A stretch of DNA of 64,000 nt from an uncultured Candidatus Thioglobus sp. GTDB taxonomy: Bacteria; Pseudomonadota; Gammaproteobacteria; PS1; Pseudothioglobaceae. The DNA is taken from positions 1 through 64,000 of the forward strand of contig CAJQTG010000008.1 of NCBI GenBank assembly GCA_905618925.1. The letters run 5' to 3'. The notes below the pieces were generated by a model. That model was given only the letters and a program-made list of their open reading frames with translations. It ran no database searches and was not told where the DNA came from. The translations under genes were made by a program, and so were the position numbers. Of this stretch, positions 46,410 through 55,819 are shown piece after piece (within the stretch, counting starts at the first letter, position 1; every line of letters starts with the position of its first letter).

Positions 46410-47765
46410 ATGGCTGAAGCTGAGCTTACTAACTTTGAAGTAAGCCTTCAAAATTTAATGTTTGCACTAGAGGCATCTAATCATGATGAGGCAAAACATC
46501 AAATTAAAGAACTTCACCCTGGAGAAATAGCGAGGCTTTTAGAGGCTATTCAACCTAAAGACAGGGCTGTTATTTGGCCTGGGATAGAAATTTCAATACA
46601 GGGTGAGGTTTTAAAAGAGGTCAATGAAGACGTTCAGTCCCAGTTAATTGGAGAAATGTCGGTAGATGATCTTGTTAAGGCTACTGAAAAATTAGATACC
46701 GATGACTTGGCTGATATTGTTCCAAACTTACCTGAGTCTGCAGTTCATAGCCTCTTATTGACGCTTGATTTTAAACATCGAGAACGTCTTAATACAATTC
46801 TAAGCTACCCTGAAGACTCTGCTGGTGGTTTAATGAATACTGACTTTATAACTGTCAGGCCTGACGTCACAATAAGAACTGTAATAAGATATTTAAGGCT
46901 TCTTAAAGAGATGCCTGTAGACACTGACCAAATTTTTGTTGTTGATAGAGACTTTAATTATTTAGGCTCCTTACTAATTACTACTTTGTTGACTGCAGAG
47001 CCAGGAAAAATTGTTACTTCTTTGATTAATAGTGATGCTTCTAAACCAATTAATGCTGATACTGACGAAACTGAAGTGGCCTTACTATTTGAACAAAGAA
47101 ATCTGATTTCAGCTCCAGTGATTGATGAAAATAACCAGTTAGTTGGCCGAATTACAATCGACGATGTGGTTGACGTAATACGTGATCAGGCCGAACACTC
47201 AGTAATGTCCATGGTTGGTTTGGACGAGGATGAGGATGTCTTTGCTCCTATCTTTCAAAGTTCGAAGCGCCGAAGTCTCTGGCTAGGAGTTAATCTAATA
47301 ACTGCATTTATTGCGGTCTACTTTATCGGTCTTTTTGAGGCCACCTTGCAGCAAAAAATTGCTTTGGCAATATTAATGCCAGTAGTTGCTAGTATGGGAG
47401 GTATTGCAGGTACTCAAACTCTTATAATAGTTACTCGAGGAATTGCAACGGGAAGAGTGACCTCGGCCAATATCAAAACTCTTATCAATAAAGAAGTTGC
47501 AGTAAGTGGTCTTAATGGCATAATTTGGTCAATCGTTATTGGGCTGATTACTTACTACTGGTTCTCCGACTTGCTGCTGAGCTTAGTCATAGCGCTTGCA
47601 ATAATTACTAATTTACTTGTCGCTGCTTTTTCTGGTGCATTCTTACCTTTGGCGCTTACTAAGTTAAAGATAGATCCTGCTTTGGCTGGAGGAGTTATTC
47701 TTACAACAATTACAGACGTTATTGGTTTTGTTGCCTTCCTTGGATTAGCGGCTATATTTATTTAA
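46410..47765 (+). CDS. mgtE: Magnesium transporter MgtE
   Basis: About 451 residues. N-terminal helical MgtE_N domain ('HPGEIARLLEAIQPKDRAVIWP', 'LDTDDLADIVPNLPESAV'), a CBS pair (about 130-250, 'DSAGGLMNTDFITVRPDVT', 'LVGRITIDDVVDVIRDQAEHS') that senses Mg2+, and five membrane helices from about 285 ('GTQTLIIVTRGIATG', 'TITDVIGFVAFLGLA'). A channel in the inner membrane. ATG 46410 is used; the frame extends 11 codons upstream to a TTG without added homology. Confidence 0.95.
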   Translation: MAEAELTNFEVSLQNLMFALEASNHDEAKHQIKELHPGEIARLLEAIQPKDRAVIWPGIEISIQGEVLKEVNEDVQSQLIGEMSVDDLVKATEKLDTDDLADIVPNLPESAVHSLLLTLDFKHRERLNTILSYPEDSAGGLMNTDFITVRPDVTIRTVIRYLRLLKEMPVDTDQIFVVDRDFNYLGSLLITTLLTAEPGKIVTSLINSDASKPINADTDETEVALLFEQRNLISAPVIDENNQLVGRITIDDVVDVIRDQAEHSVMSMVGLDEDEDVFAPIFQSSKRRSLWLGVNLITAFIAVYFIGLFEATLQQKIALAILMPVVASMGGIAGTQTLIIVTRGIATGRVTSANIKTLINKEVAVSGLNGIIWSIVIGLITYYWFSDLLLSLVIALAIITNLLVAAFSGAFLPLALTKLKIDPALAGGVILTTITDVIGFVAFLGLAAIFI

Positions 47766-47778
47766 TTTTTATTATTAA

Positions 47779-48087
47779 ATGAAACTCTTATATACGAATG
47801 AAAATCGAATAATGGTTATGAACGTTAAAAACGTTCTAATTAATAATGGTTATGAGGTAATTCTCAATAACGAGTTTGCATCAAGTGCTTCCGGTGGTTT
47901 GGCTCCCTTTGATACTTGGCCAGAAGTCTGGCTATTAAAAGATAGTGATTTAGATGGCGCTAAAAAAGTTCTTGCGTCAATTGATACTGAACTAAGCCCA
48001 ATCACTTGGAAGTGTCGAGATTGCAATGAAGAAAATGACCAAACCTTTGATTTTTGCTGGAAGTGTAGTAGAGACAATATTCAATAA
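47779..48087 (+). CDS. DUF2007-domain protein with C-terminal zinc ribbon
   Basis: 102 residues. The N-terminal two-thirds ('LLYTNENRIMVMNVKNVLINNGYEVILNNEFASSASGGLAPFDTWPEVWLLKDSDLDGAKKVL') is the ferredoxin-like DUF2007 domain related to PII-like sensors. It ends in a zinc ribbon with two CxxC pairs ('WKCRDCNEEND', 'FCWKCSRDN'). Function unknown; probable ligand or metal-dependent regulator. 13 bp after mgtE and probably co-transcribed, so a link to metal homeostasis is possible. Confidence 0.8.
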   Translation: MKLLYTNENRIMVMNVKNVLINNGYEVILNNEFASSASGGLAPFDTWPEVWLLKDSDLDGAKKVLASIDTELSPITWKCRDCNEENDQTFDFCWKCSRDNIQ

Positions 48088-48185
48088 ACTATCCCTATGA
48101 AACACTTATTTTCCTTCACTAATTGTAATAATTATTGGTTTTTTTCTCAGGATGTCTATTAAGCGCTAACAAAAATCTTGAAAAG

Positions 48186-48608
48186 CTAAAGTGCTCTTGT
48201 CATCTTTATATGATCAATGCCAGCCTCTTCAAACTTATCACCAGTACAAGTAAAATTAAGATCAATATAAAATCCTCGGGCATGCCACTGAGAAGAGAGC
48301 CATAATGTTTTCAATTGATTTTCTTGAGCCCATTCAATTAGCATTTTCATAATTAATTTACCTATGCCTTTACCTCGAAATTTCTTTAAAACAGCTACCC
48401 TTCCTATGTGCCCATCAGCCAGAATCCTTCCTGTTCCGATTGCCTTATCATCTAACAATATGAGTATGTGAGTAGCGTCATGATCAAGACCATCAATTTC
48501 AAGTTCTTCAGGGACCTTTTGCTCATCAACAAAAACTTTAAATCTTACTTCACAAATTTTTTGATGATTAGATTTATAGTTAGTTGTAATAGCTGAAATA
48601 TTTTCCAT
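48186..48608 (-). CDS. GNAT-family N-acetyltransferase (ElaA-like)
   Basis: 140 residues. 'EVRFKVFVDEQKVPEELEIDGLDHDATHIL', 'GRVAVLKKFRGKGIGKLIMKMLIEWA' (acetyl-CoA pyrophosphate loop RGKGIG) and 'HARGFYIDLNF' show the GNAT fold and the ElaA/YjcF subfamily. Substrate unknown. Last gene of a five-gene minus-strand run that starts with dmdA, 6 bp from the upstream LysE gene. Confidence 0.85.
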   Translation of the reverse strand: MENISAITTNYKSNHQKICEVRFKVFVDEQKVPEELEIDGLDHDATHILILLDDKAIGTGRILADGHIGRVAVLKKFRGKGIGKLIMKMLIEWAQENQLKTLWLSSQWHARGFYIDLNFTCTGDKFEEAGIDHIKMTRAL

Positions 48609-48614
48609 AATTAA

Positions 48615-49244
48615 CTATAAGTGAATAAAAAATAGATTGACCGCTAGAGCGGTATATATTAAAGCTGCAAGGAGGTTAAGGTTTTTATTAATAGTTTTAG
48701 ATTTCTTTAAAACCCCCTCAAGAAAACTAGATAAATAAGCAATTGATGTAAAAACAAAAAATGCACTAAAAATGAATAATAATCCAAGCATAAATATCTG
48801 GGACGTAACATTATTGCTGGAATTTACAAACTGAGGTAAAAAAACCAAAAAAAAGATTGCTACCTTTGGGTTGGTTAGGTTCATTACAACTCCAGTAAGA
48901 TAGTATGATCTATTTGAACTATTTTTGGATTCCCCACCTAGGTTTAACTCTTTATTTTGAATCGAGAGCCAAGCAAGATAAACAAGGTAGAAGGCGCCAA
49001 CGATTTTTAGTCCATTAAAGGCAATTGCGCTTGTTTGAAAAATAACGCTAACACCAATTGCAACTAAGATCGTGTGTCCTATGAGTCCTGTGCACAGGCC
49101 AAGTGTAGTATAAAGTCCAATCCTCCATCCCTTTAAAGCTGAATTACTCATGACAAATAGATTGTCTGGCCCAGGAACTAGACTTAAAACTATAGATGCA
49201 GTAATAAAAGTGATTATTGTCTCAATACTTAATACTTCAAACAT
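48615..49244 (-). CDS. LysE/RhtB-family exporter (second in the dmdA cluster)
   Basis: 209 residues with six membrane helices. 'SLVPGPDNLFVMSNSALKGWRIGLYTTLGLCTGLIGH' is the LysE-type N-terminus, and 'NLTNPKVAIFFLVFLPQF' the conserved mid-region Asn-Pro. Family members export amino acids and related small zwitterions. Substrate unknown. 18 bp downstream of the VOC gene in the dmdA-led run. Confidence 0.9.
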   Translation of the reverse strand: MFEVLSIETIITFITASIVLSLVPGPDNLFVMSNSALKGWRIGLYTTLGLCTGLIGHTILVAIGVSVIFQTSAIAFNGLKIVGAFYLVYLAWLSIQNKELNLGGESKNSSNRSYYLTGVVMNLTNPKVAIFFLVFLPQFVNSSNNVTSQIFMLGLLFIFSAFFVFTSIAYLSSFLEGVLKKSKTINKNLNLLAALIYTALAVNLFFIHL

Positions 49245-49262
49245 TTATAAACCTTATTGTGG

Positions 49263-49676
49263 TTATTTGCTAAAAACTTCAGAGGAGTTTTTATAGGCTT
49301 TAAATTCGATAGAATTACCTGAATAGTCCTCAAAAAACATTGTTGCCTGCTCACCAGGAAAGCCTTCAAACCTGATGCTAGGCTCAATAATAAATTTAAC
49401 AGCATGTGATTGAAGTTTATTGGCTAAATCCTTAAAGATATTCCATTCTAATACGCAGCCAAAGTGCGGCATAGGGACTGACATGCCCTCAACATTTGAG
49501 TTGGTTTTACTACTTTGTATTATCTCGCCAATATGAAGTGAGAGCTGGTTTCCAAAAAAATTAAAATCCACCCACGTATCCGAGCTCCTTCCCTCAATAC
49601 AGCCCAAAAGATCCCCATAGAATCTTCGTGTGGATTCTAGATCAGTAACTGTGTATGCTAAATGAAAGACATTCAT
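49263..49676 (-). CDS. VOC-family protein (glyoxalase/dioxygenase-like)
   Basis: 137 residues with two beta-alpha-beta-beta-beta modules: 'VFHLAYTVTDLESTRRFYGDLLGC' and 'VDFNFFGNQLSLHIGE', then 'HFGCVLEWNIFKDLANKL' and 'TMFFEDYSGNSIEFKAYK' with metal-type His and Glu. It resembles small glyoxalase-family enzymes of marine bacteria. Reaction unknown; it could be a glyoxalase, lactoylglutathione lyase or dioxygenase. Third gene of the dmdA cluster. Confidence 0.85.
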   Translation of the reverse strand: MNVFHLAYTVTDLESTRRFYGDLLGCIEGRSSDTWVDFNFFGNQLSLHIGEIIQSSKTNSNVEGMSVPMPHFGCVLEWNIFKDLANKLQSHAVKFIIEPSIRFEGFPGEQATMFFEDYSGNSIEFKAYKNSSEVFSK

Positions 49677-49687
49677 ATAAATCTAAG

Positions 49688-50308
49688 TTAAGACAGGCCC
49701 ATTATTAAACCAATAAGAATTAGTATTGATCCAGTTACTCTATTTTGCCATAATATTTTTTTAGGGTCGGATAAAAATGATTTCATTATTTTTGCGAGCA
49801 TAAGGTAGCCAGTCATTACCAGTAGATCAACAACAACTAGTGTTGCAGTTAAAATTACACAAGTAGAAATTTTAAGGGCAGTTAAATCCACAAAAAGTGG
49901 TATTAATGCAAGAAAAAATACAGTACCCTTAATGTTAGTTATATTGACAAAAAAACCTTTTAAAAAGGAGTTTAAAGGGCTAAAAGTATCATTTAAATTT
50001 CCTTTAAAAGTGGCAATTTGTTCAATTTTTTTAAGCCACTGTATAACCCCTAGCACAATCAAATATAGCATTCCCAGTATTTTAATTATTGAAAAAATAC
50101 TCGGAAACTGATCAATTAATACTCCAAGCCCTAGTAGCAGAAATATAATTTGGCTCATCAGTCCGATTTGAAGGCCAATAACTGAAATTATTGACCTCTT
50201 AAAGCCGTATTGCGTTCCTTGGCTTATTGAAAAAATGGCTCCAGGGCCAGGTGATATACTAATAAAGAGCGCAGATGCTAATAGCCCAAGCCAGATAGTT
50301 AATTCCAT
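49688..50308 (-). CDS. LysE/RhtB-family exporter (first in the dmdA cluster)
   Basis: 206 residues with six membrane helices. 'LFISISPGPGAIFSISQGTQYGFKRSIISVIGLQIGLMSQII' and 'NITNIKGTVFFLALIPLF' are LysE-family signatures. The protein differs clearly from the other LysE protein of the cluster, so this is not a recent duplication. 8 bp after dmdA, suggesting an export partner for a DMSP-derived or amino acid compound. Confidence 0.9.
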   Translation of the reverse strand: MELTIWLGLLASALFISISPGPGAIFSISQGTQYGFKRSIISVIGLQIGLMSQIIFLLLGLGVLIDQFPSIFSIIKILGMLYLIVLGVIQWLKKIEQIATFKGNLNDTFSPLNSFLKGFFVNITNIKGTVFFLALIPLFVDLTALKISTCVILTATLVVVDLLVMTGYLMLAKIMKSFLSDPKKILWQNRVTGSILILIGLIMGLS

Positions 50309-50316
50309 AATTTTGT

Positions 50317-51432
50317 TTAACTAAAAGGTATCGAAGTTACTTTTCCTAGTCTAGGGCCCCAGGGTGTTAATACTTCAACCACAGTATCAATATCATTAAA
50401 GCCACTTTCTATGGTTGCCATTGCCATGTTAATCTTTAGCCTTGGAGAGTATGCAGCGCTTGTTACTCTGCCGCATATCTTATCATCGGCTTTAACTTCC
50501 CATGGGCTAGCACAGCCACCAATAAATGCATCACCCTTAATAATAAGGCCAACAAGTTTTTTGGTGACGCCTTCAGAGCGAATTTTATGAAGTGCATTTC
50601 GGCTTAAGTAATCAGTCTCTTTATCGAGCTGGCAAAAATTAGCTAGTGGGAGTTCCAGTGGGTTACTATTAATATCCATATCATTACCCCATGAAAAAAG
50701 ACCCGACTCAACCCTTTCAATATTATTTGGTGTTCCAGGCTTAATGTCATATTTCTTACCGGCTTTAGCAACAATATCCCAGAGCTTTTGACCTTGAGAG
50801 CCATCACGAAGATAGAGCTCAAAACCACCTTGTTTACTCCACCCTGATTTTTGGACAATGAGAGGAATACCTTCTAACTCAACTTCCTTAAAAAAGAAAT
50901 ACTTGATATCTTTAACCCAGTCACCAAACAAATCAATCATTAGTGGCAAATGGTTAGGTCCTTGGATAGCAAGCGGAGACACATCTGGCTCACTTATTTG
51001 AACATCCCAACCCAATCCACAGGCTAGTCCACGAGTCCATAGTAAAACATCACTATCAGCAATGGAAAGCCAAAATTGATTTTCAGCCAATCTTAAAATA
51101 ATTGGGTCATTTATTATTCCGCCATTCTCATCAGTAATAAGGGCATATTTCCCTTGGCCAATTTGAAGTTTTGAGAGATCTCTTGAGGTAATATATTCAA
51201 CAAATTTGTATGCATCATTTCCAATGATCTCAACCTGTCGTTCAGCAGCAACATCCCACATAGTGACGTTATTCATTAAATTCCAGTAGTCCGCCTCTGC
51301 GCCTTCATAAGAAGTGGGCATAATCATATGATTATATAACGTGAAAGTTTTGGCGCCAGCTTTAAGCGTAGCCTCGTAATATGGGGATTTTCTTAAGCGA
51401 TCTGACAGGGTAAAGTTGACATGTCCATCCAT
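50317..51432 (-). CDS. dmdA: Dimethylsulfoniopropionate demethylase
   Basis: 371 residues of the aminomethyltransferase/GcvT fold but with DmdA-specific text: 'LRKSPYYEATLKAGAKTFTLYNH', 'MWDVAAERQVEIIGNDA', 'LRLAENQFWLSIADSDVLLWTRG', 'SGWSKQGGFELYLRDGSQGQKLW' and 'IERVESGLFSWGNDMDI', all matching marine DmdA as I recall it. It moves a methyl group from DMSP to tetrahydrofolate, giving methylmercaptopropionate. TTGGAG lies 7-12 nt before the ATG and TAAAAT about 55 bp further up. dmdB/C/D are not in the window. It heads a five-gene run. Confidence 0.92.
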   Translation of the reverse strand: MDGHVNFTLSDRLRKSPYYEATLKAGAKTFTLYNHMIMPTSYEGAEADYWNLMNNVTMWDVAAERQVEIIGNDAYKFVEYITSRDLSKLQIGQGKYALITDENGGIINDPIILRLAENQFWLSIADSDVLLWTRGLACGLGWDVQISEPDVSPLAIQGPNHLPLMIDLFGDWVKDIKYFFFKEVELEGIPLIVQKSGWSKQGGFELYLRDGSQGQKLWDIVAKAGKKYDIKPGTPNNIERVESGLFSWGNDMDINSNPLELPLANFCQLDKETDYLSRNALHKIRSEGVTKKLVGLIIKGDAFIGGCASPWEVKADDKICGRVTSAAYSPRLKINMAMATIESGFNDIDTVVEVLTPWGPRLGKVTSIPFS

Positions 51433-51532
51433 TGGTTTACTCCAAGTTTTAAGTATTAATATATCTTAGCAAGAATGAAGCTTTGCAAAGATAAAAAAGT
51501 GTATTTTATACCTTATTTTTTAGATTTTTCAA

Positions 51533-52906
51533 CTATAAAGAATCTGAAGAAATACCATTAGATCTAAGCCATTGGGCAAACTTTGCCTTAATTTTATTTA
51601 AAGACTCATTGTCATTAGCCTCAAAACGTAAAACTAAGCAGGGAGTTGTATTAGAGGCCCTAACAAGTCCCCAACAATTTTCATAATCAACTCTAACGCC
51701 ATCAATTGTATTAATCGCAGCATTAGGAAAATTAACATCCACTGATAATTTATCCATTGCTTCAAATTGCTGACCATACTTCTCAAAGTTAATATTAATT
51801 TCAGGGGTGCTTATATTTACTGGCATTTCATCAAAAATCTCAGAACATGACTTATTACTCTTAGAAACAATTTCCAATAATCTTGCTCCAGTATAAAGAG
51901 CATCATCAAAACCATACCAGCGCTCCTTAAAGAAAATATGCCCTGACATTTCTCCAGCTAGCTCCGCTTTAGTTTCTTTAAGTTTTTGCTTAATGAAGCT
52001 ATGACCCGTTCTAGACATAATCGGCTCACCCCCATTTTCAGAAATAAATTTGGGCAGAAGTGAAGTGCACTTCACATCAAAGATTATTTTTGCCCTTTTA
52101 TTTCGGCTTAGTACGTCTTTTGAGTAAAGCATCATTTGCTGATCAGCCCAAATGATTTGACCTTGGTTATCAACCAACCCTAGCCTATCCCCATCCCCAT
52201 CAAAAGCAAGACCTAAGTCAGATCCAGTACCTTTAACTTCTTGGATTAGATCTTGTAAATTTTCGGGTTTAGAGGGGTCGGGATGATGATTTGGAAACCT
52301 ACCATCAACTAAGCAGAAAAGCTTAGTGACTTTAACGCCTAGCGCTTCAAACAATTGAGGAGCAATATTACCAGCAACGCCATTTCCACAATCTATTACA
52401 ATCTTAAGCTCCTTCTCAATTTTGATGTCTGACTTAATAGTGTCTATATAGTTTTGATCGATATTAATAGAGGTTGAGGTGCCGGAGCCAGATGAAAAAT
52501 TATTTTCATTAATTCTTCTAAGCAGATCTTGAATTCTTTCTGCTGAGAGAGTTTCACCTGCAACCATGATTTTCAGTCCATTATATTCTGCTGGGTTGTG
52601 AGACCCAGTAATCATGACGCCTGAAGTTGCTCCTTTGGTGTAAGTTGCAAAATATACAACGGGTGATGGAACCATCCCTATGTTAACAACATGACAGCCA
52701 CTCTCAAGAAGGCCTAAAATCAATGCATCTGATAATTCTGGTCCAGATAAACGCCCATCTCTTCCTACAACAACACCCCTCTCTCCCTTTTCAATGGATT
52801 CGCTACCAACAGCTTTGCCTATCAATTTGACAATTTCTGGTGTCAGTTCAGTTTCTACAATGCCTCTTATGTCGTAGGCTTTAAAAATTGAGCTTGGAAT
52901 ATTCAT
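51533..52906 (-). CDS. Phosphomannomutase/phosphoglucomutase
   Basis: About 457 residues (AlgC/CpsG family). 'SSIFKAYDIRGIVETELTPEIVKLIGKAVG' at the start, the phosphoserine loop 'SGVMITGSHNPAEYNGLKIM' near 96-115, metal loop 'LAFDGDGDRLG' near 234-244, and sugar loop 'GEMSGHIFF'. It interconverts hexose 6-phosphate and 1-phosphate for LPS and exopolysaccharide precursors. The frame extends 15 codons upstream to another ATG (52951), but the family begins 'NIPSSIFKAYDIRG', so I start at 52906. Confidence 0.92.
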   Translation of the reverse strand: MNIPSSIFKAYDIRGIVETELTPEIVKLIGKAVGSESIEKGERGVVVGRDGRLSGPELSDALILGLLESGCHVVNIGMVPSPVVYFATYTKGATSGVMITGSHNPAEYNGLKIMVAGETLSAERIQDLLRRINENNFSSGSGTSTSINIDQNYIDTIKSDIKIEKELKIVIDCGNGVAGNIAPQLFEALGVKVTKLFCLVDGRFPNHHPDPSKPENLQDLIQEVKGTGSDLGLAFDGDGDRLGLVDNQGQIIWADQQMMLYSKDVLSRNKRAKIIFDVKCTSLLPKFISENGGEPIMSRTGHSFIKQKLKETKAELAGEMSGHIFFKERWYGFDDALYTGARLLEIVSKSNKSCSEIFDEMPVNISTPEININFEKYGQQFEAMDKLSVDVNFPNAAINTIDGVRVDYENCWGLVRASNTTPCLVLRFEANDNESLNKIKAKFAQWLRSNGISSDSL

Positions 52907-53161
52907 TAAAATATTTGTAAAGGTTAAAGATGCGGCTATTTTAACAAACATTCATTTTAGAAAACGAAAGATGATTTTCAAGTTGAAAAAAAATGACTAA
53001 ACCATAATCTAATCCTATAACTTTATTCAGCCTCTAATAAAAGTTTTTCTTTAGACTTAATTCACACTTTATTATGGTGGTTTTGAGTGAATTTTTTAGG
53101 GATAATATCCACAAAAGTTGAATTTCAAACATTTTCTGTTGAATTAAATTAAATAAAATTT
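52907..53161. other. Divergent regulatory region between the hexomutase and aceE
   Basis: AT-rich spacer holding the promoters of both genes. It contains a 7-bp inverted repeat AATTCAC/GTGAATT (53059-53065 and 53087-53093) 21 bp apart and a GATAAT -10-like box at 53101-53106 before aceE. No other feature is seen. Confidence 0.4.
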
Positions 53162-55813
53162 ATGTCTCAAAAAGATATTGATCCGCAAGAAACTATTGAA
53201 TGGTTAGAAGCTTTTAGATCTGTTGCCAGGGTTGAAGGGCAAGATAGAGCTAAGTACATCCTGCAAAAATTAATGGATATGGCCCATGAAGATGGGATGA
53301 GCTTGCCACAAGGTGTTAATACAGCTTATTTAAATTCAATCCCAGTAGAAAAAGAAACTGAACTTGTTGTTAAGCATGATATTGAGCATCGAATTAAATC
53401 GATCATTCGATGGAATGCAATGATTATGGTTGTAAAAGCAAATCAAGTCTCCTCTGAACTTGGCGGCCATATTGCATCTTTTGCATCTAGTGCAACCCTG
53501 TATGAAGTTGGTTTTAATCATTTTTATCGGGGTGGGAATTTAGATCAGGGGGCAGACCTAATATTTTTCCAAGGACATATCGCACCTGGAATATATTCAA
53601 GAGCCTTTCTAGAGGGAAGAATTACTGAAAAGCAAATGCTTAACTTTAGGCAAGAGGCTAATCAAGAAGGATTATCATCCTATCCCCATCCATGGTTAAT
53701 GCCAAATTTTTGGCAATTTCCTACGGTATCTATGGGGCTAGGGCCAATAATGGCGATATTTCAAGCGCGTTTTATGAAATACCTTCAGCATCGAGAAATT
53801 ATTAAAACTGATAAAAGAACCGTTTGGGCTTACATAGGAGATGGTGAAACAGATGAGCCTGAGTCTCTTGGTGCCATATCTTTAGCAGGTAGAGAAAAAC
53901 TGGATAATCTTATTTTTGTTATTAATTGTAATCTTCAGCGTTTAGATGGACCTGTTCGAGGAAATGGTAAGATCATTCAAGAGCTTGAAGGAATGTTTCG
54001 AGGCGCTGGCTGGAACGTAATTAAAGTTATTTGGGGTAGGGGTTGGGATAAATTAATCGCCAATGATACTTCGGGCCTTTTGAGGCAAAGAATGGAAGAA
54101 GTCGTTGATGGAGAATATCAGGCCTATAAAGCAAAAGATGGTGCTTATGTTCGTAAGCATTTTTTTGGAAAGTATCCTGAAACTATTAAACTTGTTGAGC
54201 ATATGTCTGATGATGAAATTTTCGGGCTTACTCGCGGTGGTCATGATCCAAATAAGGTTTTTCAAGCTTACAAATCAGCTAAAGAGCATAAGGGACAGCC
54301 TACAGTTATTTTGGCAAAAACAGTTAAAGGCTACGGAATGGGAGAGGCTGGTGAAGGACAAAACACTACCCATAGCCAGAAGAAATTAGGTGTTGATGCA
54401 CTAGTTCGTGTTGCTCAGAGATTTGATATTCCTGTTACTAAAAAAGATGCAGAAGAGCTTAATTTTTATAAACCTGCAGAAGATAGTGAGGAGCTTAAAT
54501 ACCTTAGAGAGAGGCGTGAAGCTTTAGGGGGATATCTACCTGTTAGAAGTTTTGAGCTGGAGTCGTTTACAATACCAAAATTAAACGTTTTTGATCCTCT
54601 ACTAAAATCTACTGATGAAAAGGAAATATCAAGCACAATGGCATTTGTGCGCTTCCTATCACTACTAATACGAGATAAAGAGATTGGTCCAAGAGTTGTT
54701 CCCATTGTTCCTGATGAAGCGAGGACTTTTGGAATGGAGGGTCTTTTTAGGCAAATGGGTATTTACTCTTCTTCTGGTCAGCTCTATGAGCCAGAAGATT
54801 CTGATAAAGTTATGTGGTACAAAGAAGATATTAAAGGTCAAGTTCTTCAAGAAGGTATCAACGAAGCTGGAGCAATTTCTGACTGGATTGCTGCTGCAAC
54901 TTCCTACGCTTCTCATAACGTCACAATGATTCCTTTTTATATTTACTACTCAAAGTTTGGCTTTCAAAGGGTTGGTGATCTTGCGTGGGCTGCTGGAGAT
55001 ATGCAAGCTAAGGGTTTTTTGATGGGAGGCACTTCTGGAAGAACAACACTAGCTGGTGAAGGACTGCAGCATCAAGATGGAGATTCATTAATTGTTGCTA
55101 ACACTATTCCAAATTGTGTTTCTTACGATCCAACTTATGCTTATGAGCTTGCAGTTATTTTGCGCGAAGGTATGCGCCGAATGTATGAGAATATGGAAAG
55201 TGTTTTTTATTACATAACATTGATGAATGAGAATTATGTCCATCCTGCAATTCCTAAAGGCGCTGAAGAAGGAATTATTAAGGGAATGTACCCCTTAAGA
55301 GTAGTTGGAAAATCTAAAATTGAAGTTCAGTTATTAGGGAGTGGTGCTATTCTCAGAGAGGTTGAAAAAGCAGCAGATATGCTCGCAAAAGATTGGGGCG
55401 TTATGTCACAAGTATGGAGTGTTACTAGTTTTAATGAGATTACAAGAGAGGCTCAAAAAATTGACCGTGAAAACTTATTTAGTGTAAGTCAAAATAAGAA
55501 GGTTCCTTATATAACCCAGTGCTTAAGTAAGTCTTCTGGCCCAGTAATTGCTGCTACAGACTATATGAGAAATTATGCAGAGCAGGTTCGTAAGCATATC
55601 CCTCTTCATTATGAGGTATTAGGAACAGATGGATTTGGTAGGTCAGATTCTCGTAAAGAGCTAAGATACTTCTTTGAGGTGAATGCAAATTATATTGTTT
55701 TTGTAACATTAAAGGCGCTTGTTGATGATGGTTTGCTGGATTCAAAAATAATTAAAAGTGCCATTAAAAAGCTTGATATTGATGTTAATAAATCCAATCC
55801 AATGTACACCTAA
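53162..55813 (+). CDS. aceE: Pyruvate dehydrogenase E1 component (homodimeric)
   Basis: 883 residues, the length of E. coli AceE (887). Decarboxylates pyruvate with ThDP for the acetyl-CoA-forming complex. 'FYRGGNLDQGADLIFFQGHIAPGIYSRAFLEGRIT', the ThDP motif 'GDGETDEPESLGAISLAGREKLDNLIFVINCNLQ' near 224-257, 'LAKTVKGYGMGEAGEGQNTTHSQKK', and the C-terminal part from about 700 are all present. The usual aceF and lpd partners do not follow; a HopJ-like gene begins 6 bp after the stop. Confidence 0.97.
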   Translation: MSQKDIDPQETIEWLEAFRSVARVEGQDRAKYILQKLMDMAHEDGMSLPQGVNTAYLNSIPVEKETELVVKHDIEHRIKSIIRWNAMIMVVKANQVSSELGGHIASFASSATLYEVGFNHFYRGGNLDQGADLIFFQGHIAPGIYSRAFLEGRITEKQMLNFRQEANQEGLSSYPHPWLMPNFWQFPTVSMGLGPIMAIFQARFMKYLQHREIIKTDKRTVWAYIGDGETDEPESLGAISLAGREKLDNLIFVINCNLQRLDGPVRGNGKIIQELEGMFRGAGWNVIKVIWGRGWDKLIANDTSGLLRQRMEEVVDGEYQAYKAKDGAYVRKHFFGKYPETIKLVEHMSDDEIFGLTRGGHDPNKVFQAYKSAKEHKGQPTVILAKTVKGYGMGEAGEGQNTTHSQKKLGVDALVRVAQRFDIPVTKKDAEELNFYKPAEDSEELKYLRERREALGGYLPVRSFELESFTIPKLNVFDPLLKSTDEKEISSTMAFVRFLSLLIRDKEIGPRVVPIVPDEARTFGMEGLFRQMGIYSSSGQLYEPEDSDKVMWYKEDIKGQVLQEGINEAGAISDWIAAATSYASHNVTMIPFYIYYSKFGFQRVGDLAWAAGDMQAKGFLMGGTSGRTTLAGEGLQHQDGDSLIVANTIPNCVSYDPTYAYELAVILREGMRRMYENMESVFYYITLMNENYVHPAIPKGAEEGIIKGMYPLRVVGKSKIEVQLLGSGAILREVEKAADMLAKDWGVMSQVWSVTSFNEITREAQKIDRENLFSVSQNKKVPYITQCLSKSSGPVIAATDYMRNYAEQVRKHIPLHYEVLGTDGFGRSDSRKELRYFFEVNANYIVFVTLKALVDDGLLDSKIIKSAIKKLDIDVNKSNPMYT

Positions 55814-55819
55814 AAAACT

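Noticed and set aside
50317..51432. Glycine cleavage T protein (gcvT)
   Set aside because: The fold is shared, but long stretches match DmdA and no gcvH/gcvP is near.
53059..53093. Inverted repeat before aceE as a PdhR operator
   Set aside because: The half-sites (AATTCAC/GTGAATT) are 21 bp apart and do not match the compact PdhR-type site; too weak to name.
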